A stretch of DNA of 64,000 nt, from assembly GCA_024811115.1 (NCBI GenBank), contig JAKOGH010000315.1, positions 124,001 through 188,000 of the forward strand. Reading direction: 5' to 3'. Of the stretch, positions 44,629 to 56,191 are shown piece after piece. Within the stretch, counting starts at the first letter, position 1; each line of letters starts with the position of its first letter. The translations under genes were made by a program, and so were the position numbers. The notes beneath the pieces are model-generated. The model was not told the origin of the DNA. It saw only the letters and a list, made by a program, of their open reading frames with translations, and searched no databases. This DNA is from Terana coerulea (taxonomy: Eukaryota; Basidiomycota; Agaricomycetes; Polyporales; Phanerochaetaceae).

Positions 44629-45834
44629 CTATTGCCTGAGCGCAAATCTATCTCGTGCTTTTTGATTTCTCTTGATATCCTCTTCTCGCAGTTTCGCCTC
44701 TAGCGCATTGAATAGCTCTTTTGCGTGCCGCTCCCCTGCCTAAGCACATGCTATTAGCGCACAGTTCGAGGCATGTTAGCACGACTTACAGCTACGATTT
44801 GCTTCAACTGGGTCAATTGAACTTCTCCAGGACCCAACAGCCGCATGGCTTGCAGGATTGACGACGACGATGAGGGAAACGATTGCATCAAAAGTAGCTT
44901 GAGCGGCGTTGCTGCTTCTTCAGTAATGGTTGCATCCAGAAAATATACAGGAAGATCCTAAAGCGTTGATATGAGTCTCTCTGCCGCGCAGTAACGGAAG
45001 TAGACGTACGAGATTCAAGGTGACGCACACGGGCCAAGACTCTTTTCCCTTCAGCGGCTCTCCTTCGTCCCAGTAATCTGGAAGCTCAAAATCCGTCGCC
45101 GTCGGTATTTGTCTTGTGTCGAACCCACTAGCCGCAACGCCAGCTTCGTCCACCTCCATACCGGCTTCACCTGCACCAGATATCGCCGCGCCTACAGCAC
45201 TTCGCGCGGTGTATTGAACACCACGGGTGCGGGGGACTTTTGTATCCCATAACGCGGCGCGTGCCGCCATAAACATCACGTCGTACGCATTGCCTGCGTC
45301 GGAAAGGATGGTGACGTCCAAGCTGAGGAGCCAGGACTTTTGTGTGATAAAATCCCAAGATTGGACGGGTGTAGCGAGGGATGGGACAGCGTCTGGTGCA
45401 ATACTGTTGTGTAGTCGTACTGTAGTTCATCCAGAGCATTGGACGAGAGGTGCGGATAAGCCGATGGTGAACTGCCTTCCAAGCGAGTCAGTTGGGTGCC
45501 TTCGGCATATAATGCTACGCTAGATTTATCCAGGGTACACGCACCATAATGCAGTGACAACAACTCTTCCTCCGTCGACTCCGTCTCCGTTCTCGATGTC
45601 CTCTACCTCCAGTTTAACCGCGGCAATTACTTCGGTCCCGCCTCCACCTTCATGTGAGCTTTTGCCTAGATTGATGCGTGCGCTACCGTTTGCGAGAGGT
45701 GCAACTCCTGTCTCCAAGAAGACAGTGCGGTAGTCTGTCAGAGAACGTCCATCGGCGCGAAAAGCTGAAGGCGCATGCAGGGACGTTTGAATGTAGGCCT
45801 TCTCGGATTTTGACACCTGGGACGAAGTTGCCAT
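44629..45834 (-). CDS. RRP42: exosome complex component RRP42 (RNase PH domain)
   Basis: Non-catalytic RNase PH-like ring subunit of the RNA exosome, which degrades and trims RNA 3' ends in nucleus and cytoplasm. Exons 45535-45834, 45010-45471, 44790-44957 and 44629-44735 give 345 residues after restoring one base. Blocks seen are YIQTSLHAPSAFRADGR, FLETGVAPLANGSARINLG, TEVIAAVKLEVE, SALDELQYDY-like sequence (read SNALDELQYDYT), LDVTILSDAGNAYDVMF and LPVYFLDATITEE. An acidic/Gly-rich insertion after NLGK (KSSHEGGGG) is unusual. The A4 run (TTTT on plus, 45338-45341) needs one more A to join ILSHK to SWLLSLDVTIL. As this subunit is essential in yeast, a true frameshift is unlikely. The start at 45834 is preferred over 45924 because it begins directly before the conserved domain. 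Confidence 0.9.
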
Positions 45835-46144
45835 GCTTACTGAACTAGCCTGCAGGAATCCTGCAGTGAATGTCGCTAAGAGGACAAGAGGACGCGACGG
45901 GAGGAACTTGCAGAGGAAAAACAAGCTGAAGTTGAGCTGAAGTGCAGTGGGCAGGTCAGAATTGGCGCGCGTCTAAATCAAATACGTTTCTCGGCTTTCT
46001 CTTGCTTGAATCATAGTAATCGTCACCGGCAGCAAACACACCGTAACGCTATGAAGTGCAATTAAAAGCCTATTACTACTATACACGCTCGCTATTGTCT
46101 TAGAAATCGAGACCAACAGCCTACTAAGCCGGTACCGGCAGAAG
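45835..46144. other. intergenic, nothing seen
   Basis: Space between RRP42 start and the F-box gene stop, both on the minus strand. Confidence 0.5.
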
Positions 46145-47296
46145 TCACCTCTTTGTGAGGAACAAGATATGAGCGCGAGCACAAGCCTGTGCGAGCCACC
46201 TGGGATCTTCTGAAGGGTCGTCCAAAACGCCCGCACGGTCAATTGTACCTAATCCACAAATCGCCAAGCTTTTCAGTGAAGGGCATTTCTTCGACAACTC
46301 GGCTTCGTCGATAGCCTTTGCCAGTTGTTGACACGAAGTGCGCCCGAACCTATCCGGGAAAAGCACCAACGACTGCAAACTTGCGGGCAGGTGGTGGATG
46401 AGGCACGTGATGTTGATGCCCGCTCCACATACTAAACTCTCCAAGCCTCCCATGGACGCGACGGTATCCTCCATTAGCGACGGGATGGCCTGGTTAAACT
46501 GACCAGTGATCGAGAAGTGCTTGAGGGAGGACATTTGTCGAGACAACTGTCTCGTTAAGGCAGCGGCATAGCTTGATTCAAGAAAGCGTAGCCTTATCTC
46601 GAGGCTCTCAAGTTGAGCCGTTGGAATGGCGGCGAGGATACCTTCGGTAAAGGCATCGTACCGCGTGGCCTGCACGGACAAGCGTTTCAACGTGAGCTGG
46701 GGTGCAGGGTGTAACGGTGGGGCATTGAGGTCGAGGTTGTGTGAGAATGGAGCAATGCATGAAAGGCGTTTCAGGGGGTGACTGCGGTGGAGTAGGCGAG
46801 CTATCCTGGTCTCGTCCAGCAGAAAGAACTGAGAGTCGTTCACGGTGATGTCTGGCACAGTTCGTATGGCCGCGAAATGGAGTATGTCGATAGGGTGGCC
46901 TCGCTTTAGCTCCATGCGCTGGAATATGATGGACTGCAGGCTATGCTCGGGAAGAAGAGCAAGCCAGTCCAATAGCTCCGCATTTCCGCTCTTGTTGTGA
47001 GTTATCACCGCTCGATGCAGGATACTTCTGATCTCCTCGGAGGTAATGAGCGTGTGATACAGCTTGAGCGCAGCGACGTGGCCAGTGTCAAACGCAATTT
47101 CCGCATAGAGGATACGACGAGCTGCAGACACCCAGCGTAGGCACGCGCTTGCGGAAGCCGCGACGTCTGTAGGCGAAAGGGAGTCGAAGATAGCCATGAG
47201 GACGTCGTCGTTACAAGTCTGTGCAGCCGACATTGCCGCACATAGGGGCTTTTCTGGGGTGGTAGGATAGACATCCGTGATAGACATGGCTTCCAC
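46145..47296 (-). CDS. F-box-like protein (intact, intronless)
   Basis: Single-exon gene of 383 residues. Residues 24-70 form an F-box-like helix set (NDDVLMAIFDSLSPTDVAAS, then RWVSAARRILYAEIAFD), which would bind SKP1 in an SCF ubiquitin ligase. The rest looks like weakly conserved leucine-rich repeats with recurring L-x-x-L-x-I patterns (LKRLSV, LESLEIRL, LKHFSI, LESLVCG, LQSLVLF, LKSLAI), the usual substrate side in basidiomycete F-box proteins. The downstream-gene pair at 57512 and 58985 shares the same plan, including LKRLS and LxSLxLxW-like lines. A second ATG four codons in is possible. Confidence 0.82.
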   Translation of the reverse strand: MEAMSITDVYPTTPEKPLCAAMSAAQTCNDDVLMAIFDSLSPTDVAASASACLRWVSAARRILYAEIAFDTGHVAALKLYHTLITSEEIRSILHRAVITHNKSGNAELLDWLALLPEHSLQSIIFQRMELKRGHPIDILHFAAIRTVPDITVNDSQFFLLDETRIARLLHRSHPLKRLSCIAPFSHNLDLNAPPLHPAPQLTLKRLSVQATRYDAFTEGILAAIPTAQLESLEIRLRFLESSYAAALTRQLSRQMSSLKHFSITGQFNQAIPSLMEDTVASMGGLESLVCGAGINITCLIHHLPASLQSLVLFPDRFGRTSCQQLAKAIDEAELSKKCPSLKSLAICGLGTIDRAGVLDDPSEDPRWLAQACARAHILFLTKR

Positions 47297-48549
47297 GCTC
47301 TAGGGTACGGCTGATTAGCACCACCGTTAAATGAATACCGAGTGCAGACGTACATGATGCATAAGCGGGTGTTTGGTAAGACAGAGCATGCCTGAGACAC
47401 CACGCTCGAGCTGCATGGCTGTAGGTAGAGAAGTTATGTGGAGATGACTCGTATGTGGCCGCCATAAGTAGTCACCCCGCTCGCCCGCTTAAGGACATCC
47501 GAGCGGAGTAACTGCATTTGGTGAGTGAGCCGTTCTAGGGCTCTGACTTCCAGCAGGACAGCACAGATTCTTACCGGAGTGAACCAAACACACGATGAGG
47601 TGAAAGAGTGTGCGCCGCAGAATATGAACAGGCCGTCAACTTGCACTGCAACATGGCGAATCCGCAAGGCACTGCAGAGGTACCCTTCACTCGGCAGCGA
47701 GCGGTAATCAAGCGATTCAGACCGGGTCTTCACCACATTGGCTAGAGCGATCACTTTAGCACTCTCTAGTAATGGTAATATTAGAGCAACTCACGCCCCA
47801 GAGGCACTCAAACAAACTTGAAGCACCCACAAGATCATACTACTACTTGGGCTGCGCCTGTAGAGTAATGCAGATACCGCTGATAACATCGGCGTTACCT
47901 GTGGCATGTCATAAGTAGTTGTGTAGATATTCTAGCAGATATGCCCGTGGTTCTCCTGTGAGATATCACTTCAAAGATGAGAAGGACGAGAGAGCAAGCA
48001 AACAGCGAGAGCAAAGCGAGGGTGCTCAACAAGCGCGCGATCAGCTCAGCGTGCCTGTGGGCGCTAGTATGCAGATCTTCAGATCTTCAGGGCATTGCTG
48101 TCAAGTTTCGGTGGAAGCCGAGGCACCCAAGCTCGGTATGAAAGTCTAGTGGTGAGTGACATCACCGTACGGTCTCTTTGCTTTATGCTTATCGGCTCTC
48201 AAATGAATTCCTACTCTCCTAGCCGAAAAGCCGAGATGAGAACTTGGCGTAAAGCAATGAACTTTTGGGGCTCAATTCCGAGACGACCACGCCAGAGTTC
48301 AACGTTCAACAGCCTCAGGTAAGATAATTTCTCGCCTAAAGATGAAGCGTCCGAGGATGATGTATAGCGTCACCTGTGGCCTGTGGGTCGGGCTTGCACG
48401 TTTTGCTCCTCCATGAGAATTACCGCTTATGGTAAGCGTCTGGACCGGAGCGGTGATGCCCGAGGCCTGCGTTCGGCTGCTATAATAAGTGCGGGAAGGT
48501 GGGCGCCTACCTTGTTCACCGTCTCTCACGACGAGCACGCCGTTCTCGA
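47297..48549. other. intergenic, nothing supported
   Basis: Short frames on both strands; no motif or exon chain. Confidence 0.5.
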
Positions 48550-51500
48550 ATGGTACCCGCTCTACAACATATTCCCCATACTCCCAGGCTGCTCTTGACT
48601 CTAGTGTCTGTTGTCTCGCAATATGTTCCCAACCTCTCCTCGCACAACACCACTACTCACGGCGAGCCCGGAGTCCATGCTTTCACGAAACGGGACAGCG
48701 ATAAGCACGACGCTGCTTTCGTCGTCTTCGCCTGTCTCATCCCCATTCTTGTCCTCTTGTCGGGTCTGTTTGCCGGTCTAACGCTGGGCTATATGAGTCT
48801 GGACGAGACTCAGTTGAACGTCTTGAGCATCAGCGGCACACCGTAAGTAATATCGGGCATATTTTGGTCTCATGTATGCTAACGGACTCGACGTCGTAGT
48901 GAACAGAAGGCGTACGCAAACAAGATTAAGCCTATCCGAAAGGATGGGCATCTCTTGCTCGTCACCCTGTTGCTGGCGAACATGATTACCAACGAGACAC
49001 TCCCCGTCATATCCGACCCTGTGCTCGGCGGCGGAGTACAGAGTGTCATCGTGAGTACTGTCCTCATCGTAATGTGAGTGCCCGTTATCTTGCCTTCGCC
49101 TTCGCCTTTGCCACCGTGACGGAGCCTTCGAGCTCGGCGGACCCTTCTCAAGTCTCGGCAAGTCTTGCCTTGCACAGCCATGACCTCATGACCGCGTGTC
49201 ATTACGCGTCGCGTCACGCACCCTGGCTGAGTCAATGGTGCTGATGCTAGCGGCTCGGGGCGTTTCCGATTTCTCGCATGTGCGTATAGTCACCTACTCA
49301 TACTCGTACCTCCTTAGTTTTGCAGAAATTATCCCTCAATCTCTGTGCACGCGGTATGGGCTGTACTTCGGAGCCAAGATGGCTGGCCCCGTGCGAGTTC
49401 TCCTATGGACCCTGGTGAGCTTATCCGTCTAGTTCACCCGAAGCGCTCAGAAAGCTTATTCTCGCAATTTAGGGTTTCGTCGCCTGGCCTGTAGCCAAGT
49501 TGCTCGAATTTGCCCTCGGACCGCACCACGGCATCATCTACCGCCGCACCGAGCTGAAGGAGCTCATTGCCATGCACTCCAGCGTCGGTGAGTATGGAGG
49601 TGACCTGAAGACGGACACTGTAACTATCATTGGCGGCGCCCTGGATCTTCAGGAGAAGGTCGTCAAGCAAGCCATGACGCCGATAGAGAAGGTGTTCATG
49701 CTTTCGATTGAGGCCAAGTTGGACTATGAAACCTTACGGAAGATATGCCTGACGGGCCACTCGCGTATACCCGTGTACGAAGAGGTCGAGGTACCCGTAT
49801 CGACGCTTCTTATTCAAGTACGTATCAACTTACGGGTCTCCTATGCCCATACTCATCAGTTTTTGTAGGGCGTGAATATGCAGTCCACTGACTTGAATAT
49901 CAGTAACGAGAATAACCTGAGCCCTGCAAAGACACAGAGGGTCAAGAAGATTATAGGGATTCTCCTTGTCAAACAGGTCGGTCTTCACCATCCAAGTCCT
50001 CAACTGATACTGATACTAAACAACTACAGTGTGTTCTCCTCGATCCCTCGGATGCCACTCCAATTCGGAAGATTCCTTTGAACAAGGTTCCTTTCGTCCC
50101 AAACAATGAACCCTTGCTCGGTATCCTTGACCGCTTTCAGGAGGGCCGCTCGCATATGGCCATCGTCAGCCGGTTCAGCGTCGACAGAGCCGTGTCCGTG
50201 AAGAAAGCCGTCAAACGTGGGCTGACGCAGCGCTTGAGAGACACGGTCGGCATAGGCGACAGCGACTCCAGCTCTTCCGCGAGCAGCGACTCGGAGGACG
50301 AAGGCGAAACGACCGGCAAGCGGAGTCCCGTATTACGTCGCACACCCTTCTCCAGAAAGAACACGATGCACGAGGAGGATGTCAGTGACAACAACACCAT
50401 CAGGGCGGATGGACTTGCGGAAGGCGAGACAGCTGCAGAGGGGAGTAGCACTATCAAGCGAGCGCGGTTTAAGGTTGGGCGAAAGAAGAGCAAGAAGAGG
50501 ATGCCTGATGTGGAGATGGGCGTGGTTGAGAGTCGTGAGCTCGAGGAGAAATCCGCGAAAGGTCTTATGGGTAATCTTGCGCTTCCTAAAGGGTCGTTCA
50601 GCCGATGGGAGCAGAGCATGCCTGCCGATGCGGTACTGGCTAAGGAAGGTGCTGATGAGGTGAGTGTATGCGCTTATCTTCTTTGTGAATAAATCAACTA
50701 ATGTAGAGCGCAGTTCCTGCAAAGCGTGGATCCCGCCATCATGCCACTGGGTATCATTACTCTGGAGGACGTCTTGGAAGGTAAAAGTTCTGTTGCTCGT
50801 CCATCAGCATTATATTGACCGCACGTCCAGAGCTTATTGGTGAAGAGATCTACGACGAATTTGACCCCGAAGGCCACCCCGACCTCAAGTCGTACATGCA
50901 GAACGAGAAGACTGCGCTTTCTGCCATCAAACGCAAGATTTCAGCACCCGAACTCGCCGCTGGCCGTCACCCGCTCACCTCCGCTCACACCCCGCGCTCT
51001 GACGTAACGGCCCCTGCGAATCCGAACAGGGAAGGCGCGAAGTCACTCACAGCTACTCCGCTCATCAAACCTATCGCGATGCCCGCTTTCAAAGGACTGA
51101 ACTTCAAGGGCCTCAGCCTCCCACAAGGATTGGGCCTGACAAGAGCCCAAAGCGCCCCACCCTCCCCCAGGGATGAAAGGTCTCGGAACGCCCTAGGTGA
51201 TCACATGGGAACCCAGGCGACCGTGCCTGAGCTCGAGGGTAGCTCTCCCGACGAGACTATGTCCAGCGACGACGATGAGCGGAAGATAGCTTGGGACCGT
51301 GATCCGGTCAAGGTCCTCTACGCTCCTTCGCCCGAGCATCCCGTCGAATCTTCTCCCGTCACACTGCATTCGGAGGACGTAGAGCCTACCGTTCCAAGTC
51401 CTCCGGGCATCCCGGGCACCCGCAGCGGTGCCAGCGTCGCGCACACACCGATTTGCGCGCCCATCCCGGTCGCCGCCACCTCCCTTGCCCAGAGTCCGAT

Positions 51501-51801
51501 CACGAATCCAGCTCTGGCCGCACCGCTCGCGATATCGTCCAGAAGCTCGTCTCCCGCGCACTTCGAGCAAGCTATTCTGGCAGAGCGTGTGCGCCGCGCG
51601 ACGTCCGGGGCCGCGAGCACACCCGTGCCGAAGGGCGCAAGGTTCAAGAGCAGCCCGCTCACGGGAGGACGGAGCGGCGTTGTTGTTGCCGAGAGGGTAA
51701 AGCAGGGGTTGGGGGTTGGGGCTCTTCCTATCGGGCCCGGTGAAGAAGACGGGCAGATACCCAGTGAGCCGGACAGACATGGCCCCGATAAGATGTTTTG
51801 A
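48550..51801 (+). CDS. CNNM/Mam3-like transporter (DUF21 + CBS pair)
   Basis: Membrane protein of the ancient conserved domain family; yeast Mam3 sits in the vacuolar membrane and affects metal (Mg, Mn, Cu, Zn) balance. The first exon begins with a leader and then FVVFACLIPILVLLSGLFAGLTLGYMSLDE, the first DUF21 helix. IRKDGHLLLVTLLLANMITNE, VIFAEIIPQSLCTRYG and GFVAWPVAKLLEF follow. Then come the CBS pair (AMTPIEKVFMLS, GHSRIPVYE, KKIIGILLVKQ, FQEGRSHMAIVSRF, LGIITLEDVLEELIGEEIYDE) and a long Ser/Pro-rich tail with many potential phosphosites. A Ser/Asp/Lys-rich insertion of about 130 residues lies inside CBS2. Introns sit at 48843-48899, 49074-49317, after 49410, before 49875, near 49980, 50660 and 50780. 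No frame break was found. Confidence 0.9.
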
Positions 51802-52377
51802 TGACTGATCTCGACTTTGCTTGATCTCTTTTTGCTTGACTGTATGATATGCTTATGTCTTTGGAATCTCTGAATCATACTGGAACTGATAATAGGAAGT
51901 GTAGGATATACAATGAATCGGAGCATGCCCACAGTGTCGCTAGTAGAATATAGTTTGTACCAACAAATTACCGACGTCTGCCTATCTTCAAATTTCTGAG
52001 GTCTGAACGATACATTTTGCCTGCTTGACCCGCTCCTCCCAAGCAGGTGCAGAAACGTTACAGGTCGGTGTGAGCCGCGTGACAAGCGCCGTCCAAATAG
52101 CGGTCTCATGAAGGCGCCTAAAACTTGACTTCTAGCCACTCGCCTTCCATATGCTTGGGCGTGGCCTCTCGTGGCCTCCGAGCATGGCTCTCGGCATGAT
52201 TGGCAGGGATTATTTCAATGACATCTATACAGTGGCCTTCCGCTAATGCATAAATGGTGACCGTTAAAACCTGTTCCTCTGGCAGCAGCGGACTCGAAGC
52301 CACTCCCCTCCCCCACAACGAGCCTGACTATCACCATACCTATACGCATCGTACTCGCCCATATACATCTCGAGACT
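51802..52377. other. intergenic, nothing supported
   Basis: 3' flank of the transporter and promoter of the intronless gene at 52378; no motif recognised. Confidence 0.5.
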
Positions 52378-52905
52378 ATGCAGAATTCCTCAAACACAAA
52401 TGTGGTGTACTACCTTACCCAGTGGTACAAGGCCCAAGATCTATCGACTAGAAGCCCCCGGTATCGCGATAATGCTGCCGAGGTCATCGAGATTTCGCTT
52501 GAAGTTGAAGACCACAACGAAGATCCGCGGAACGCGCACTGGTTATTCACGTGGCCCGTCGCAGGCAACCGAGGCAAGCGCATCCTGCGTGTCCACGCTC
52601 GTCCGAAGCCATATGGTGGAGTCATATACGACAATACCAGCCACAAAATACAGGACGTACTTTGGTCGGAAGGGAAGCGCGATGCGGAAAACATGGGCCC
52701 GTGCATGCGAGTATACTCTCTCGGGAAGCTGAGTCTCCCTCAACGTCGCGTGCTCGAACAGTTCGCCTGGACGATGTGGCAGCAGAATTGCGACCGCATC
52801 CAGTCGCAGCGTAATTGGGTCGAGATGGTACTAAGGAGAGCGGTGCAACAAGGCTTGTTTGATTCGAAGAAGATAGACGAGATCCTTAAATCTATAGGGA
52901 GATAG
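52378..52905 (+). CDS. uncharacterised intronless protein, copy 1
   Basis: 175 residues in one exon, unlike the intron-rich neighbours. I do not recognise the family. It shares a plan with the gene at 54059: an EVxxISLEVE-type strand, a line AHWLFTWPVAGNRGKRILRV (here) matching MWFLTWPVHGTAKRILRL, a central tryptophan (DVLW against DIMW), SLGKLSLPQRR against TLGELSLAQRM, and a C-terminal helix NWVEMVLRRAVQQGLF against DWGRMVLRRAVAKGLF. No signal peptide or membrane segment. A small globular cytosolic protein is inferred. Confidence 0.75.
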   Translation: MQNSSNTNVVYYLTQWYKAQDLSTRSPRYRDNAAEVIEISLEVEDHNEDPRNAHWLFTWPVAGNRGKRILRVHARPKPYGGVIYDNTSHKIQDVLWSEGKRDAENMGPCMRVYSLGKLSLPQRRVLEQFAWTMWQQNCDRIQSQRNWVEMVLRRAVQQGLFDSKKIDEILKSIGR

Positions 52906-53112
52906 CATACGCACACGCAGATAACACATAATTCCAGACTCGGATGCGGCCCGTGGGGAGCCAACTTCCCGTAGATGTTAGAAAGAAGATGAGATGACCC
53001 ATGTACAGGAAAGAATGTTTATGATTGAGGCTGAAACACTGGCAGAAACTACTTAATAGTAGTAACCACTAGCGCCGTTGTCTTTGTGGCGCTCGGGAAA
53101 CGCCGGACTGGG

Positions 53113-53735
53113 TTACTATAACGAGAACGTCCGGACGGCTGGGAGGTTTGTTCGGCGAACACGTTCGGAACACGTTCGCGAACAAGGGTGACGAATATCA
53201 CGCCGGCTTTCACTGTGACCTATTGTCGTGACCAGGGCCTCTCAAGGCCAATGACCAGTCATGAAGTACGCTCGCTTTGTTCCCCGGTAAGTAATGTACT
53301 ATACTGCATAGTATTCAGTTGCATTAATCCATCCAGCAATCCCTCTCACAGTAGTTGTAGCCCCGGTCGCCCTTAACCACTATGTATAGTGTGAGTGGCC
53401 ACCTTGTCTGAATGCGAGCATGTCAAGCACTGTGGGTCTCGGTACAGTACACTGATGAATATCTGAGGTATAGTTGGTAGACTTTGTCTGCGTCGCGGGC
53501 TTGGCATAGCGGTAAATGTCGAGATTCACCACGCCCGAGGGAGTTTGGAGGCAGCGCCAAACTGTACGCGACTGCCCAAAATGGCTGAGGATTCAGAGCA
53601 AACAAAGGCGGGTCACGCACGGCAAATATCGTTGTCACAGCTGGCAACTAGATTGGGGCGGTTGTTCGCGAACACGTTCGGGACATGTTCCGCCAACGGG
53701 AGGCCCAGCCGGCCGGACTTTCTGACTATAACACT
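53113..53735. mobile_element. long imperfect terminal inverted-repeat element (about 620 bp)
   Basis: The left arm (53113-53194) and the reverse complement of the right arm (53662-53735) align over about 75 bp. Shared blocks include GTCCGGNCGGCTGGG and a string ending GTTCGCGAACAA. Palindromic GTTCGCGAAC motifs sit at the inner ends, and similarity seems to continue inward (GTGAC...GTGACC). There is no coding capacity. A clean target duplication was not found. Probably a MITE or other non-autonomous DNA element between two paralogous genes. Confidence 0.55.
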
Positions 53736-54058
53736 TGCTGCAATGCTCGGCCCGATGCAGCAGGGTGGCCACAGCACTCGGAGCTTGATATGCTAAAGCA
53801 TTGCACATAATTGCATATATTTGTTTGATTTTATTCCACATTTAACCCTTTAACATCATCGTTCCGGTCGGTGGCCTCTGGTGACATTCGCGGGCTAAAT
53901 GTGGCCTACGCAGCGGGCAAGCACGCCTATGCTTGTCTGTGGCCTTGCACTGTTGTCATATATAACGAAGCCATATAGCGAGCAAAAGTCATCTCCAAAG
54001 CAGCCCTTTACATTCTCCAGCAACCAAGCGAAGCCACGATCTGCAAAAAGCCTACGCG

Positions 54059-54622
54059 ATGTCTCACTCACCAGAGATCTTAGACTCCGACGAAGGAAAT
54101 GTCTTCAAACTGCCCTACGTGTCCCAATGGGAGAACGCTCGAGACTTCTCCGACAATATCACCTTCACCGACTGCTCTCATGAGCTGACCGAGGTCACCC
54201 TCGAGGTCGAGATCCGCCCGGACGACCAACAGAACGCGATGTGGTTCCTCACTTGGCCCGTTCACGGCACCGCCAAACGCATTCTACGTCTCAGACCCGT
54301 TCCACATGATGATGCGCGCAACTTCGCCTATGCACCCGGCACTTACGATATATGGGACATTATGTGGGTGCCAGACCTATGGGAGGAGTCGGACAAGGGC
54401 ATGTGGGTTCAAGCATGCACGCTTGGAGAGCTGAGCCTCGCACAGCGCATGGATATCGAAGCCGTCGCAAACCTGACGTTCCACCAACATGGGCCTCGTA
54501 TAGACTGGCCTCGGGATTGGGGAAGGATGGTGTTGAGAAGGGCGGTGGCGAAGGGCTTATTCGAGGAAGAGGTGATCAATGATTTCTTTGTGTCGATCTG
54601 GGAGCCAAAGCTATCTGAGTAA
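54059..54622 (+). CDS. uncharacterised intronless protein, copy 2
   Basis: 187 residues, single exon, paralogue of 52378. Conserved lines are LTEVTLEVEI, FLTWPVHGTAKRILRLR, YDIWDIMWV, TLGELSLAQRM and DWGRMVLRRAVAKGLFEEE. The N-terminal 30 residues and the middle loop differ from copy 1. It starts directly after a leader that contains many A residues, and no other in-frame ATG lies upstream. Role unknown; lineage-specific in appearance. Confidence 0.78.
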   Translation: MSHSPEILDSDEGNVFKLPYVSQWENARDFSDNITFTDCSHELTEVTLEVEIRPDDQQNAMWFLTWPVHGTAKRILRLRPVPHDDARNFAYAPGTYDIWDIMWVPDLWEESDKGMWVQACTLGELSLAQRMDIEAVANLTFHQHGPRIDWPRDWGRMVLRRAVAKGLFEEEVINDFFVSIWEPKLSE

Positions 54623-54946
54623 GCTCAAGCTTTCCTGACGAAGACTCGTAGCGAGGACAGAAACTAGAGGCCCATTTCTCGGACTTTACATCGATATTCC
54701 CCACGTTGTATAATTGTGAATTATCACAGTACAATCAGATTGCTCACTATGCGCTGTATAACCTGCGACCCCATAAACCTGCGTGAGCCCAGATTAGATA
54801 CTTCCTGCCGCGCAGACGATTAGCGTGCTACTTACCCTGAAAGAAGCCATTACGGTGGGTTATCGATGTTGCCGTGCTACACTCATTATGTGATGAGTAA
54901 GTCCGTGGCTCATTGCACATGATAATACGTACTGCTCTGTACAATA

Positions 54947-55205
54947 TTATCTCTGTTGGCCATTGTCTAGGGTCACCTTGCACCACTTGGTGTAACCCCG
55001 AGCGCAAGCAGCTTCAGCACCGTTTGCTATGTAGCGTCACGTTAGTGTCACGGATCGGGGCAGGTGTAAGCGAACACATACTCTGACCAGTGTAGTCGAC
55101 ACCGTTAACCACCACCGGAGCGGGAACTGGCTCCGGGCTCGCGTTGGCGTGCGCACCCACGATGATGGTTGCAATGGCAGCGAAGGAGAGAAGCTTGGAG
55201 AGCAT
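54947..55205 (-). CDS. small secreted protein, 67 residues
   Basis: Exons 55082-55205 and 54947-55026 give 67 residues. Residues 1-21 are a signal peptide (MLSKLLSFAAIATIIVGAHA), followed by a Pro/Val stretch (SPEPVPAPVVVNGV) and a short C-terminal part with two cysteines in CARGYTKWCKV. Too small for domain assignment; it fits the class of fungal small secreted proteins. A start at 55373 would bury the signal peptide and is rejected. TATAAA lies 76 bp upstream. Confidence 0.68.
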
Positions 55206-56191
55206 TGTTGAGAACGTTTGGCGTAGTTGAGGAAAAGTGATGAGAATGGGATGGAGGATATGCAGAGTTATCCTGAACCCTTTATAGCTGTTGTACAGGG
55301 TCGTCGCTGCCTGCCGCTTCTTCGTTATCCCAGTTGGCAATAACTTTGCAAGGAGCCACAGGGGTTCCAGCACCGTACCCCTATGTGGGTGAGCACTAGA
55401 AAGAAGCCATACTTGATCAGAAGGACCAGGGGCTATTGAGACATGCGTGCCTTACAATAACCCTCTCCTGAATCGGAAGATTGAGCAAGGGGAGAGGTCA
55501 ACCCGGTGGTTTGATCGCCCAGTATTGAAAGTGCTTGACAAGGGCGGAGCGCAACGAAGGTCATCAGCCTGGCCTGGAGTGGACGCCAGTATTTCCGCGC
55601 TGACGGGAGCTGGGGTCTCGCAGGGGTCGGGCGGTCGGGCCCGCGGTCACGGGCAGGGCTGCGATAAATGTTCATTGGATCCGCCTTCATGATCGAAGAA
55701 ATAACACACCGATGAAGAGGGTAGGCCCGGTTTGGTTACTCGCTTGATGCATTTCTGTTCGATTCTCCGGCACGTCCAAGTTCTAGCGCAGGAACCTAGC
55801 ATGTGGTTAGCGGGAATATCACGGTTGCTGTTGAGCGAGCCCCCTTTGTACGTTACCGGCCGTGCTGGAGGCTGTGTAAGGGAGGGTGATAACCTTTGAA
55901 GCAGCCAACCAAGATGCAGTCGAGATCGGATGCTGGGAACACAGGGATATCAACTTGACACCACGAATAGATCAATACATACATGTACTGATGAATTATG
56001 ACGGCCCACAACGACCCTTCATACAGCTGTTGGCTTACTTTTGGCACAAACATCACGGCAAATGAAGGAAAATGAGACCTCGAAACCTTGAGTGCCTATT
56101 GGATCTCCGCATACCCCGTGCGCAAAAGGCGTGAGACCCGGTTCAGCCTGAAACCTGAGCGAGACAAGAGACATCTAGGGCATAGCACAAG
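55206..56191. other. intergenic
   Basis: Holds the small secreted protein promoter on the left and the 3' flank of RPC8 on the right. Short frames at 55433-55692 on both strands show no motif. Confidence 0.5.
55281..55286 (-). promoter_or_regulatory. TATA box of the small secreted protein gene
   Basis: TATAAA on the minus strand, 76 bp before the ATG at 55205, a spacing normal for TATA-driven fungal genes. Confidence 0.5.
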
